64,000 nucleotides of DNA from Actinomadura madurae (GCF_900115095.1 NZ_FOVH01000010.1:186001-250000); one strand, 5' to 3'; numbered from the stretch's first letter, positions 43,315-51,909 are shown. Translations and numbers: made by a program. Notes: generated from the sequence alone by a model not told the origin.

Positions 43315-46269
43315 ATGCGCTTCGGGGTCCTCGGTCCGCTGGAGGTTCGGACGGAAGACGGCCGGCCCGTCCGGGTGGCCGACCGTAAGGTGCGCACACT
43401 CCTCGCTGCCCTCCTCCCGCGGTCCGGAGGCGTCGTCTCCGCCGACCGGCTCATCGACGAGCTGTGGGGCGACGCCCTGCCCGCCGATCCTTTGGCCACC
43501 CTCCGGGCCCGTGTCTCGCAGCTTCGCCGGACCCTGGAGGACGCCGAGCCAGGCGCCCGCACCCTGGTCGTAACACGCCCTCCGGGCTACCGGCTGGACG
43601 CACCGACCGACGCGCGGGCCTTCGCCGACCTGACCGAGCGGGCGATGGCCGAATCCGACGCGGCGACCCGTGCCGCCCTCCTCGCCGACGCGCTGGCGTT
43701 GTGGAGGGGTCCCGCGTTCGCGGGCTTCGCCGAGTTGTCGTTCGCCGTCCCCGAGATCGCCCGTTTGGACGAACTGCGGCTCGCGGCCGTCGAAGCCCGC
43801 GCCGAGGCTCGGCTCGATCTGGGGGAGGACGCCGCGCTGGCGGCCGAACTGCGCGCCTTGGTGGACGAGCACCCGCTGCGCGAACGTCTTCGCGCCGCGT
43901 ACATGCGGGCGCTGTACGACGCGGGCCGTCCCGGAGACGCGCTCGCCGCCTACGACGACCTGCGCGTTCGCCTGCGCGATGAACTTGGCATCGACCCCGC
44001 GACCGAGCTGGCCGCCCTGCACGCGGCCATCCTCCGCCGTGATCCAGTGTTCACCGGGACGAGGGGGAACCTGCCGGCCGACGTGGCGCCTCTCATCGGC
44101 CGGGACGGAGCCGTGCGAGAACTGACCGGGCTGTTGGACGAGTCGCGCCTGGTGACGCTGCACGGGACGGGCGGTGTCGGTAAGACGCGGCTCGCCGTGT
44201 CGGTCGCGCGCCACCTGCGCGGGGTCTGGCTGGTACCGCTGGACGAGGGGCCGGAAGCAGGAGCGTCCGTCGACGATGTGGCGTCGTTCGTGGGCGGAGT
44301 CCTCGGATTGCGCGACGATGCGGGGGCCGGCGGGACTCCGGTCAGGATGCTGGGCGAGGCTCTGCGCGGGCGGCGGACTCTGCTCGTCCTCGACAACTGC
44401 GAGCATGTGGCCGATCCGGTGGCGCGGCTGACCGCCAGGCTGTTGCGGGACGTCCCGGACCTGCGTGTCCTCGCCACCAGCAGGGAGCCGCTCGCGATCT
44501 CGGGTGAGCGGCTCTGGACCGTCCCGCCGCTGGACGCTCGCGCCGCCGCCGAGCTGTTCGCCGAGCGGGCGGGCATCGCGCTCGGGCCCGGGAACGCCGA
44601 GGCGGTCGCGGCGGTCTGCGCCCGGCTCGACGGCGTCCCGCTGGCGCTGGAACTGGCGGCGACGCGCGTGCGGACGCTCGGCGTGGACGGGCTCGCGGCC
44701 CGGCTGGACGATCGGTTCCGGCTGTTGTCGTCCGGCACGCGGGACGCCCCGGCTCGGCAGCGGACCCTTCGCGCGCTGATCGATTGGAGCTGGGAGCCGC
44801 TGGACGAGCGCGAGCGGGCCGTGCTGCGACGGTTGGCGATCCATACGGGCGGCTCCACGCTGGAGGCGGCCGAACAGGTCTGCGGCGCGGACGTCGACGT
44901 GCTCGCGAGCCTGGTCGACCGATCGCTCGTCGTGGTGAGGGACGGACGGTACCGGCTGCTGGAGTCGGTCGCCGCCTACTGCGCCGAGCGGCTCCACGAG
45001 GCGGGCGATTACGAGGAGACGCGCCGCCGCCATGCCGCCTACTACACCGCACTGGCCGAGCACGCAGAGTTGCGCGGCCCGAGCCAGCGGGACGCGTTGC
45101 GGCGGCTGCGCGCGGAGACCGGCAACGCACTGGCCACGCTTGACGGCGCCGTCCGGAACGGGGACGCCGACCTGGCGCTGCGGCTGGTGAACGCAATGGG
45201 CTGGCCCTGGTTCCTGTGGGGGCGTTCCGGTGAGGCGCGCCGGGCGTTCGAGCGGGCTCTCGCCGTTCCGGGAGCCGATGACACCGCCCGCGCGCGGACG
45301 TGGCACGCCGCGTTCACGATGCTCGACGGTGATGGCACGGACCGAGACGAGCGCGCCCGCAAGGCCTTGGCCTCGGACGACGACCCGTGGGCGTACTGGT
45401 TCCTCGGGTTCGTCCGCGCAGGGTTCGGCGACCTGGACGCGATCGGTGAACTTACGGATCGTGCGCTTACGGGGTTCCGCGCCGACGGGGACGTCTGGGG
45501 CGAGGCGGCGGCGCTCGCCACCCGGGCCGCACAGGCGCTGTCGGCAGGTGACCTCAACCGGGCCGGACGGGACGGCGAGCAGGCCCTGGAGTTGTTCCGC
45601 AAGACGGGTGACCGCTGGGGACACCTCCAGGCCACCGAAACCCTCGGCCTTCTCGCGGAGGTCACCGGCGACTACGCCCGTGCCCGCGAACTGCACGAGA
45701 GCGGCCTGCGCGACGCCGAGGAACTCGGGCTCTGGACGGAGGTCTCCGGACGCCTGTCGCGCCTTGGCCGCGTCGCGCTGCTCGAAGGCGATCTCGACGC
45801 CGCGGACGACCTTCACGAACGCGGCAGGCGGCTGGCGATCCGCGAGTCGCACCGGCGGATGGAGAACTTCGCCGACATCGGCCTCGCCCTCGCGGCGCGC
45901 CGAAGCGGACGTCTGGACGAGGCCGAGACCATCCTGCGCCGCTGGCTCGCCTGGTGCCGTGACATCGACGGCGGCCCCGGCCTGGCGTTCCTGCTGGCCG
46001 AGCTGGGTTTCATCGCCGAACTCCGAGGCGTCGCCGACCAGGCGCTCGCGCTGCACACCGAGGGCCTGGCGGCAGCCCGCGCAACCGGCAACCCACGCGC
46101 AATCGCGCTCGCTCAGGAAGGCATGGCCGGCGCACTTTCCCTGACGGGCCGCCCTGAAGAGGCCGCAAAGTCGCTGACAGCCGCCTCCAAAGCCCGCGCC
46201 GCCGCCGGCGCCCCGCTGCCAGAGCCGGAACGAGGCGACATCGAACGTATCGCCGCCCGCCTCAGCTGA
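43315..46269 (+). CDS. AfsR/SARP-type transcriptional regulator with NTPase and TPR domains
   Basis: 984 residues. A winged-helix OmpR-like DNA-binding domain (1-95, KVRTLLAALLPRSGGVVSADRLIDELWG) is followed by the BTAD bacterial transcriptional activation domain (100-245). A STAND/NB-ARC NTPase (260-560) has Walker A TGGVGKTRL (Lys290) and Walker B TLLVLDNCEHV, then LATSREPLAI. The last 400 residues are TPR-like helical repeats. Such proteins switch on neighbouring or secondary-metabolite genes after ATP binding. It starts at ATG 43315 (MRFGVLGPLEVRTEDG). The only obvious target nearby is the divergent reductase. Its 3' end faces the Nudix gene across a hairpin at 46313. Confidence 0.95.
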   Translation: MRFGVLGPLEVRTEDGRPVRVADRKVRTLLAALLPRSGGVVSADRLIDELWGDALPADPLATLRARVSQLRRTLEDAEPGARTLVVTRPPGYRLDAPTDARAFADLTERAMAESDAATRAALLADALALWRGPAFAGFAELSFAVPEIARLDELRLAAVEARAEARLDLGEDAALAAELRALVDEHPLRERLRAAYMRALYDAGRPGDALAAYDDLRVRLRDELGIDPATELAALHAAILRRDPVFTGTRGNLPADVAPLIGRDGAVRELTGLLDESRLVTLHGTGGVGKTRLAVSVARHLRGVWLVPLDEGPEAGASVDDVASFVGGVLGLRDDAGAGGTPVRMLGEALRGRRTLLVLDNCEHVADPVARLTARLLRDVPDLRVLATSREPLAISGERLWTVPPLDARAAAELFAERAGIALGPGNAEAVAAVCARLDGVPLALELAATRVRTLGVDGLAARLDDRFRLLSSGTRDAPARQRTLRALIDWSWEPLDERERAVLRRLAIHTGGSTLEAAEQVCGADVDVLASLVDRSLVVVRDGRYRLLESVAAYCAERLHEAGDYEETRRRHAAYYTALAEHAELRGPSQRDALRRLRAETGNALATLDGAVRNGDADLALRLVNAMGWPWFLWGRSGEARRAFERALAVPGADDTARARTWHAAFTMLDGDGTDRDERARKALASDDDPWAYWFLGFVRAGFGDLDAIGELTDRALTGFRADGDVWGEAAALATRAAQALSAGDLNRAGRDGEQALELFRKTGDRWGHLQATETLGLLAEVTGDYARARELHESGLRDAEELGLWTEVSGRLSRLGRVALLEGDLDAADDLHERGRRLAIRESHRRMENFADIGLALAARRSGRLDEAETILRRWLAWCRDIDGGPGLAFLLAELGFIAELRGVADQALALHTEGLAAARATGNPRAIALAQEGMAGALSLTGRPEEAAKSLTAASKARAAAGAPLPEPERGDIERIAARLS

Positions 46270-46312
46270 GCCCGCGGCAGAACGTCACGGTTGCGAAATC
46301 GGAGCGCAGAAG

Positions 46313-46336
46313 GCCCCCGCAGATCATCGCGGGGGC
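46313..46336. terminator. Possible bidirectional terminator hairpin
   Basis: GCCCCCGC-N8-GCGGGGGC lies between the convergent AfsR-type and Nudix genes and overlaps the Nudix stop codon. The 8-bp GC-only stem is strong, but no T-run follows on either strand. Confidence 0.45.
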
Positions 46337-46854
46337 GTCGACGCGGCGAGCAGCAGCGCGGCCATGCTCGTGCCGCTGACGATGTCCCCCGCCTCGACCA
46401 GGCCGCGGATGTCGGCGAGCGGGATCCAGTCGATGCGCTCGGCCTCCCAGTCCTCGGCAGGCGGGCCGACGTGCGTAGCGCCGTCCGCCCAGAAGATGTA
46501 GTGGCGGCTGTCGCTGATGCCCGGGGTGGGGTGCACGATGGTCAGCGGACGCATCGGGCCGGGCCTCCATCCGGTTTCTTCCTCTACCTCGCGCGCGGCG
46601 GCCGCTTCGGGTGCCTCCGCGTCCCCGATGCCGCCGATGGGTATCTCATAGCCCCACGCATCGGTGATGAACCGGTGCCGCCACTCCAGAAGAACCCGCT
46701 GCTGCGGGTCGACCACCACCGCACCAGCGCCCGGCTCCGCCCGGATGAGACGGTGGTCTAGGTGCCGACCGCCGGTAATCTCGACGTCAGCGAGGCGGAT
46801 GTCGAGCCAGGGGTCGCTGTAAAGCGGCTTCTCGGAATGGATCTTCCAGCGCAC
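46324..46854 (-). CDS. Nudix hydrolase
   Basis: 176 residues (VRWKIHSEKPLYSDPWLDIR). The Nudix box is complete: Gly74-x5-Glu80-x7-Arg88-Glu89-x2-Glu92-Glu93-x-Gly95. The overall layout (SDPWLDIRLADV at the start, RHYIFWADGATHVG after the box) is like ADP-sugar pyrophosphatases. It hydrolyses a nucleoside diphosphate linked to an unknown group. GTG 46854 is chosen because AGGGAG lies eight bases upstream. It is 43 bases downstream of the XRE/TPR regulator on the same strand, so the two form an operon. Its involvement with the divergent small proteins is inferred from position. Confidence 0.92.
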   Translation of the reverse strand: MRWKIHSEKPLYSDPWLDIRLADVEITGGRHLDHRLIRAEPGAGAVVVDPQQRVLLEWRHRFITDAWGYEIPIGGIGDAEAPEAAAAREVEEETGWRPGPMRPLTIVHPTPGISDSRHYIFWADGATHVGPPAEDWEAERIDWIPLADIRGLVEAGDIVSGTSMAALLLAASTPPR

Positions 46855-46897
46855 GAGGCGAGCTCCCTTGTCCGGTGGGCGCCGATCACCCGTCACG

Positions 46898-48229
46898 CTA
46901 CTGGTCGCGGTGTACCTGAAGCTCTGCGCGTTCGCGAAACGCACGCACGTCGGCAGTGTCGTAGGGGGTGAGGGCACGGACGAGATCGGTGACGCGGTCA
47001 TGTATGCGCCCCGACTCCATGCCCTCGGTACGGTCCAGCATCTGCTGCCCGGTCGCCGCGGCGTTCTCGGCATTACCGCGGTCCTCCTGAACCTGCGCCA
47101 GAGTCGCGAGCCGATGCGCCTGGCCTCGCAGGTGCGTCCCACTGGAGGCATGGACGGCCTGCTCGGCGTAGGTCTCGGCTGCGGTCAGGTCACCGAGGCG
47201 GCGGAGCACCTCGGCATGCTGCGTCTCCAGCAGGCCGGGCTGGACATACCCGGTCTCCGGCGGTTCGTTCTCCGGCCGGATCTGGATGCCCTCAGCCTGG
47301 GTCATGTGGCGGTGGCTGCTGCGGGTGTCGCCGATCCACGCGAACGCCTTGGCCTGTAACGAGTGCAGGTCCACCGCCAGGGCCGGGGACAGGTGCCCTT
47401 CGGCACCGCGCAGCGCCGTCTGCGTGTACTGCAGCACACGCCGGTGGTCCCTGCGGTACATCGCCTGGTTGGCCAGCAACGCCAGGCAGTACCCGCCGAA
47501 CCCGCGATGGCCGGACGCCTTGGCCATCCGTAGCGCATGCAGCAAATACCGCTGGGCGAGCGCTTGCCGGTCGGCATCGTAGGCGGAGATCCCTGCCAGC
47601 GCGACCAGTCCACCGGTCGCGCGTAGCAGCTCCCTCCCGGTGCGGTCGTCGTACCCACCGCGGATCAGCGGCCCCACCCGGTCGTTGAGGTAGGCGACCA
47701 CGCGCGGCCGTACCGGAACACCGCCGACCCGTCGGTACATCTGTTCGTATCGATCCCGTGCCGCACGGACGCGAGCGACGTCGCCGGTGCCGACCGCACG
47801 GAGGCCGCGGTGCGACACGTCGATGTCGTCGGGTGGGTTCTCCCACGCGAACGCCGGCACCACCGCCGCACTTCCGGCCAGCATCCGAGTGTGCTCAACC
47901 GCCTCACTCCTGACATGGTCGCCGCGCCACAGAGCGGCGGCCTGGTCGATCGCGCTCCGCAGCGGCGTGTCCGACAAGTCACTGTGGTGGCCGCTGTCCA
48001 TGCCGATGTCGGTGAGAGTGAGGGGACGGCCGACCGCGCCGGACAGAACCCGGCAGATCAGTTCCGGAGTGTCACCGCGTGGGATTGCATGGTCGCGGAT
48101 CCATCGGCGCACCGACGCGTGGTCATATCGGGTGGTGCGGCCGCGGTTGAGGCGGGCGGCGAGCCCGGCGTACGACATGCCGGCTTCGTCGATCAGGGCG
48201 TCGAGCAGCAGGTTGACCTCGGCGGCCAC
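46898..48229 (-). CDS. XRE-family regulator with TPR-like C-terminus
   Basis: 443 residues. The N-terminal HTH (about 1-75) reads MAAEVNLLLDALIDEAGMSY then LAARLNRG and VRRWIRDHAIPRG. The remaining 360 residues are helical TPR-like repeats (YCLALLANQAMYRRDHRRVLQ, RLATLAQVQEDRGNAENA) that may sense a ligand or peptide. GTG 48229 is preferred because AAGGAGG lies six bases upstream; the frame extends to 48523 without a good site. It is divergent from three coupled small genes, with palindromes in the 196-base gap. Regulators of this kind with adjoining small genes are widespread in actinomycetes; what they control is generally unknown. Confidence 0.9.
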   Translation of the reverse strand: MAAEVNLLLDALIDEAGMSYAGLAARLNRGRTTRYDHASVRRWIRDHAIPRGDTPELICRVLSGAVGRPLTLTDIGMDSGHHSDLSDTPLRSAIDQAAALWRGDHVRSEAVEHTRMLAGSAAVVPAFAWENPPDDIDVSHRGLRAVGTGDVARVRAARDRYEQMYRRVGGVPVRPRVVAYLNDRVGPLIRGGYDDRTGRELLRATGGLVALAGISAYDADRQALAQRYLLHALRMAKASGHRGFGGYCLALLANQAMYRRDHRRVLQYTQTALRGAEGHLSPALAVDLHSLQAKAFAWIGDTRSSHRHMTQAEGIQIRPENEPPETGYVQPGLLETQHAEVLRRLGDLTAAETYAEQAVHASSGTHLRGQAHRLATLAQVQEDRGNAENAAATGQQMLDRTEGMESGRIHDRVTDLVRALTPYDTADVRAFRERAELQVHRDQ

Positions 48230-48239
48230 GACGCGCCTC

Positions 48240-48261
48240 CTTGCTGGGGGCTTGCTGGGGG
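48240..48261. repeat. Two 11-bp direct repeats next to the XRE ribosome site
   Basis: CTTGCTGGGGG occurs twice in a row just upstream of the XRE gene's AAGGAGG. On the minus-strand transcript they give two C-rich blocks (CCCCCAGCAAG), the second of which flows into the ribosome site. Confidence 0.6.
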
Positions 48262-48280
48262 CCACGAGAAGTGTAAGAGC

Positions 48281-48298
48281 GTCACGGCCGGTCGTGAC
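48281..48298. promoter_or_regulatory. Inverted repeat GTCACG-N6-CGTGAC
   Basis: A perfect 6-bp palindrome with six bases between, 52 bases upstream of the XRE start. It is a candidate operator for the XRE regulator. Confidence 0.4.
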
Positions 48299-48318
48299 AG
48301 CCGAAACGGGCATTCGCT

Positions 48319-48333
48319 TCACACCCTGTGTGA
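48319..48333. promoter_or_regulatory. Inverted repeat TCACAC-N3-GTGTGA
   Basis: A perfect 6-bp palindrome (TCACACCCTGTGTGA) in the middle of the gap between the XRE gene and the small-protein operon. A further half-site, TTCACAC, follows at about 48358. Placement suits control of both divergent transcripts. Confidence 0.45.
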
Positions 48334-48425
48334 CCGCTGCGCCACGGTTGGCGTCGTTCACACCTGCCGCCACCGGCGGCCCGGGGGGTTGGCTGATACC
48401 CGATCCCGTCACAGGAGAGGAACCC

Positions 48426-48857
48426 ATGGCCGGCCCACCCGCACCCGACGCTCCCGCCAACCATCCGGCCGGGTGGTCCATCTGGCCCTCCTGCCAGGAC
48501 GGCCGCGGGAGATGGTGGGCCACACGTGACCGCCTGCTGACCGAGTCGGAGATCCGCGACGGGCTCGTTCACACCCTCTGCGCCGGCACAGAAGCCCAGC
48601 TCCGCCACCAGTTGAACATGGCGCACTGGGCCCAGCAGACCGCCGACCTCCGCGCCGAGTTCCCCGTGCGGAGATTCCACCATCACACCCCCGACGCGAT
48701 CGACTTGGATTGGGAGGCCAAGCGGCCGCCCTACCGGTTCCCGCCGGCAGGCGGGTACGCGTGGATCCGCGCAGAGTCGGCACCGGTGCTCCGCCAGTTC
48801 CTCGGCGGGGCGGCCCAGGCCAAGGCCCGGCTTGCTGCGGAAGAGGCGATCCGATGA
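48426..48857 (+). CDS. WWA-motif small protein A
   Basis: 143 residues, cytosolic by composition. The N-terminal third contains HPAGWSIWPSCQDGRGRWWATRD in outline: a Gly-Trp-Ser-Ile start and a Trp-Trp-Ala-Thr-Arg core. The middle is helical (GTEAQLRHQLNMAHWAQQTADL) and the end is an Arg/Ala helix (QAKARLAAEEAIR). AGGAGAGG lies five bases before the ATG at 48426. Its stop overlaps the next start (ATGA). The GWSI...WWATR core is shared with the next gene and more weakly with the third, so they are paralogues. No known function. Confidence 0.8.
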   Translation: MAGPPAPDAPANHPAGWSIWPSCQDGRGRWWATRDRLLTESEIRDGLVHTLCAGTEAQLRHQLNMAHWAQQTADLRAEFPVRRFHHHTPDAIDLDWEAKRPPYRFPPAGGYAWIRAESAPVLRQFLGGAAQAKARLAAEEAIR

Positions 48858-49069
48858 CCACCCTGGACTTGGCCGGTGGCGTCGAGGAGGTCCGGGCGCG
48901 CCTCGCCGAGAGGTTTCCCGGCTGGAGCATCGTCGTGACCGACCGGGGCAACTGGTGGGCGACCCGCGCCACTCTCGTCCGCGAGGACCTGAACCCGAAC
49001 GACGTCTCCACCTTTGAGGCGGCCACCGCGGAGGAGCTGTACGAGCGACTGCGGGAAGTGCCGCGATGA
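48854..49069 (+). CDS. WWA-motif small protein B
   Basis: 71 residues. It is almost only the shared domain: a first helix (VEEVRARLAERFPGW), then SIVVTDRGNWWATR, then a C-terminal helix (EAATAEELYERLREV). The fold looks like a small alpha-beta-beta-alpha unit. It starts on the ATGA of protein A and ends on an ATGA with protein C. Function unknown. Confidence 0.8.
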   Translation: MTTLDLAGGVEEVRARLAERFPGWSIVVTDRGNWWATRATLVREDLNPNDVSTFEAATAEELYERLREVPR

Positions 49070-49308
49070 GCCCTGCCGACGGTGCGGACCGGCTGTGGTT
49101 CCACGACTCCTGGGGCGGCCCGATCAGCCCGGCCGACGAGCCCGACAAGGCGATCGCCGAGCGGTGGCCGGGCGTCCAAACCTGGTACGGGAAGCACACA
49201 CGGAGCTGGTGGGCCTACGTGCCTGGCCCTCCCCGGCTGGTCGAGGCTGCCACGTTCAGGGCTCTGGCCGGGGCGATTACCCGCGCCCTCGCTTGCCGCG
49301 GCCGTTAG
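49066..49308 (+). CDS. WWA-motif small protein C
   Basis: 80 residues. A negatively charged N-terminus (MSPADGADRLWFHDSWGGP) leads to KAIAERWPGVQTWYGKH and SWWAYVPG, with a final helix (EAATFRALAGAITRALA) that starts with the same EAAT as protein B. It is the third gene of the ATGA-coupled set. Function unknown. Confidence 0.75.
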   Translation: MSPADGADRLWFHDSWGGPISPADEPDKAIAERWPGVQTWYGKHTRSWWAYVPGPPRLVEAATFRALAGAITRALACRGR

Positions 49309-49381
49309 AGGCTTCGCGGACGGGACCAGCAGGCGCGCACCCCGCCCGCGGTATCAACCCCTCGCGCGCCTGGAGGTTCCG

Positions 49382-49858
49382 ATGACCATCACCACCGAAC
49401 AAGCGGTCGCCACCGCCAGGAATCCGCGTGACCTTGTGGCGCCAGAGCAGTTCCAGGTCATGGTGGACGACGTGGTGACCTTCGACAAGGTTACCCGGCC
49501 ATACGCCGAGGCGGGCGTCGAGCAGTTCCTGGTCTTCCTCAAGGCATGGGGCGACACCATGGCCGAGGTCGGCGGGGACCCGCGCGCGTGGGTGAAGTTC
49601 GCGCCCTCGCCCGCCGTCGACAAGATCTGGCACCGTTCCATGATGCGGACCCGCACCTTCGCCGCCGTGTGCGAGCGGGTCGCGGGCCGCTACATGCACC
49701 ACCTGCCGATCATGGACGAGGACATTAGGTCCGGGCAGGCGTCCGAGCGCGGCTTGGCGGCGATGCGCGCCACCGGGTTCCGCGTCGATCTGGAATGGTG
49801 GATGGACGGCGAGTCCTGCTGCCCGGAGAACTGCGCGCAGCCACCGCACACGGCCTGA
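49382..49858 (+). CDS. GRDP-like (DUF1399-type) protein
   Basis: 158 residues starting at ATG 49382, five bases after GGAGG. The segment PSPAVDKIWHRSMMRTRTFA...CERVAGRYMHHLP in outline resembles the repeat of plant glycine-rich domain proteins (GRDP) and their bacterial relatives, where the DxxWHxHxxxxxxY pattern is diagnostic. The first 60 residues are helical. The C-terminus is cysteine-rich (GESCCPENCAQPP), suggesting a metal or disulfide. Function of the family in bacteria is unknown. It lies 73 bases after WWA protein C and 22 bases before the kinase gene, so probably one transcript. Confidence 0.7.
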   Translation: MTITTEQAVATARNPRDLVAPEQFQVMVDDVVTFDKVTRPYAEAGVEQFLVFLKAWGDTMAEVGGDPRAWVKFAPSPAVDKIWHRSMMRTRTFAAVCERVAGRYMHHLPIMDEDIRSGQASERGLAAMRATGFRVDLEWWMDGESCCPENCAQPPHTA

Positions 49859-49880
49859 TCCGACCACGGGGATTGAATCC

Positions 49881-50684
49881 ATGCGTAGCGACTGGTCCGA
49901 CCTTCCGCCTGAAGTGCTCGCGGCGATCAAGGCGCACACCGGCTCCATCTGCGAGGTCGAGCCCGCGCCCGCCGGCAATCATGCCGACATTGCTGCGACC
50001 GTCCGTGGTGTCGGCGGCCGGAAGTTCGTCAAGGCCGCCCGCAAGATCGGGCCGGGGACCGACGGCCCGGAGGTCCGGTCGCTGCGCTGGGAAGCGACGA
50101 TCAATCCCCACGTCACCGAGTACGCCCCCCGCCTCCACTGGACGGTGGAGGCCGGGGGGTGGCTCGTTCTGGGATTCGAGCACGTCCAGGCCCGCCACGC
50201 CGACTACACTCCTGGCTCGACGGATCTGGATGTCTTGGCGAAAGTCATCGACGGACTGCAGGAGCATCCGCTCCCCGCAGCGCTGGACCGCAAGCGCGTT
50301 GAACGGCGCTGGGAGGCGATGGGTGACGTCTCGACACTCGCCGGGAACACGCTCCTCCACGCCGACCTGAACCCGGCCAACATCTTGGTTGGCGCCGCCG
50401 GGACGATCCATGTCGTGGACTGGACGTTCGCCGGCCGCGGCGCCGCGTTCCTGGAGATGGCTCTACTCGTCCCCTGGCTCCTGAAGGCCGGGCACACCCC
50501 CGCCGACGCAGAGCGGTGGGTCTCCCGATTTCCTGCCTGGACGGCGGCCGACCCGGCCGCCATCGACCTGTTCTCCCGCGTCTTCGCCGACAAATGGCAA
50601 CTCAACCTCAACGCTACCGATGCCGGATGGGCGGTGGAGCATGCTGCAGCCGCCCGGGAGTGGGCCAATCACCGGCTCTGGTGA
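49881..50684 (+). CDS. APH-family phosphotransferase
   Basis: 267 residues of the aminoglycoside-phosphotransferase/choline-kinase fold. The N-lobe has KFVKAARK with a probable ATP-binding Lys. The catalytic loop is LLHADLNPANILV (Asp162, Asn167) and the metal Asp180 is in HVVDWTF. Such enzymes phosphorylate small molecules; the substrate need not be an antibiotic. The last helix is Trp-rich (AAAREWANHRLW). GGGGA precedes the ATG at 49881. It is the last gene of the block and convergent with the MFS gene. Confidence 0.88.
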   Translation: MRSDWSDLPPEVLAAIKAHTGSICEVEPAPAGNHADIAATVRGVGGRKFVKAARKIGPGTDGPEVRSLRWEATINPHVTEYAPRLHWTVEAGGWLVLGFEHVQARHADYTPGSTDLDVLAKVIDGLQEHPLPAALDRKRVERRWEAMGDVSTLAGNTLLHADLNPANILVGAAGTIHVVDWTFAGRGAAFLEMALLVPWLLKAGHTPADAERWVSRFPAWTAADPAAIDLFSRVFADKWQLNLNATDAGWAVEHAAAAREWANHRLW

Positions 50685-50730
50685 GCCAAAAAAGTGACTA
50701 GACATCATCGGGGCGTCGAACGCGTCTCCG

Positions 50731-51909
50731 CTAGCGGCGGCGGGGGATTGTCAGGGGCAGGGCGAGGAACATCACGCCGGCGGTGAGCGCGAAGGCTGTT
50801 GGGTAGCCGGTTTGGGCGGCGGCCAGCCCGAACGCGACGCCGCCGACGCCCATCCCGCCGTCGAAGCCGATGTTCCACAGCGCGCTGACCGTTCCGTATC
50901 CGGAGGCGGGCGCCCGCTCGAACATCACCGCCATGCTCGCGTTCTGCGCGACCCCGAAGCCCGCGCCGAACAGCGCCATCGAGGCGAAGACGGCGGCCGG
51001 GTGCGGCACCAGGAACAGCAGCGCGATCCCGGAGGCGGCGGCGGCCACCGCGGGCGGCAGCAGCCGGCCCGCGCCGTGCCGGTCGCCGACCCGGCCAGCC
51101 CACCAGCGCGACAGCGTGGCCGCCGCCGGCTGGACGAACAGCGCCGCCGCCGCGACCCCGCCGGGGACCGCGTCCGGCAGGAACGTGACCAGGACGCCCG
51201 CCGCCATCGCGGTCGCCGCGAACGCCACCGCCGGGCGCAGCAGCGCCGCGGACCGCAGCCCGGCCGCGATGCCGAACGGCCGGTCCGCCTCCGCGTCCGG
51301 GGCGCCGATGACGCGCGGCAGGCCGGGCAGGGCCGCCAGCGCGGCGAGGGCGAAGGCCGCGCCCGCGACGAAGACCGGCGTGTAGCCGACCCGCCCGGCG
51401 AGCCACACGCCGAGCGGCAGCGCGAGCAGCGACGGCACGCCCGCCACGATGCCGAACAGGCCGAGGCCCTCGCCGCGCCGCTCGGCCGGGACAAGCACCG
51501 CGACCAGCGCGCCCGTCACCACCACGGCCACGGCGAACCCGAGGCCGCGCACCAGGCTCACCGCCGTGATCGTCACCATCGAGGACGACAGGGGCAGCGC
51601 CAGCGCGGGCAGGCCGAGGAGCAGGATGCCCACCGCGAGCACCCGCCGGTGCCCGAACCACGTGAGCAGCCGGGGGAGCGAGAGCTCGGCGAGCACCGTC
51701 GTCAGCATCAGCGCGCCGGTCGCGGCGCCCGCCCCCACGCCGCCCGCGCCTCCGGCCGCCGCGTACATGGGAACGACGGAGAACAACAGGAAGAACCCCG
51801 TGAGCATGCTGAACGCCGCCGCGAACACGAGCGCCAGGTGCCGCCCGACCAGGCGCGGACGCGGATGACCGGCGGCCTTCGGAAGCTGGAGTGTCTCGCT
51901 CATGCCCAT
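50731..51909 (-). CDS. MFS transporter
   Basis: 392 residues with 12 predicted transmembrane helices in two sets of six. The loop after helix 2 has WFGHRRVLAVG, and the middle loop has GAPDAEADRPFG. Likely a proton-driven exporter of a small molecule. It is divergent from a MocR regulator (41 bases), which may control it. Two nearby ATGs (51909 and 51903) compete as starts; neither has a strong ribosome site. Confidence 0.9.
   Translation of the reverse strand: MGMSETLQLPKAAGHPRPRLVGRHLALVFAAAFSMLTGFFLLFSVVPMYAAAGGAGGVGAGAATGALMLTTVLAELSLPRLLTWFGHRRVLAVGILLLGLPALALPLSSSMVTITAVSLVRGLGFAVAVVVTGALVAVLVPAERRGEGLGLFGIVAGVPSLLALPLGVWLAGRVGYTPVFVAGAAFALAALAALPGLPRVIGAPDAEADRPFGIAAGLRSAALLRPAVAFAATAMAAGVLVTFLPDAVPGGVAAAALFVQPAAATLSRWWAGRVGDRHGAGRLLPPAVAAAASGIALLFLVPHPAAVFASMALFGAGFGVAQNASMAVMFERAPASGYGTVSALWNIGFDGGMGVGGVAFGLAAAQTGYPTAFALTAGVMFLALPLTIPRRR

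Noticed and set aside
41767..46269. A single 1500-codon frame ending with the AfsR-type protein
   Set aside because: The first 516 codons are an Arg/Ala/Pro-rich shadow of the winged-helix and reductase genes. The real start is ATG 43315, where the OmpR-like domain begins.
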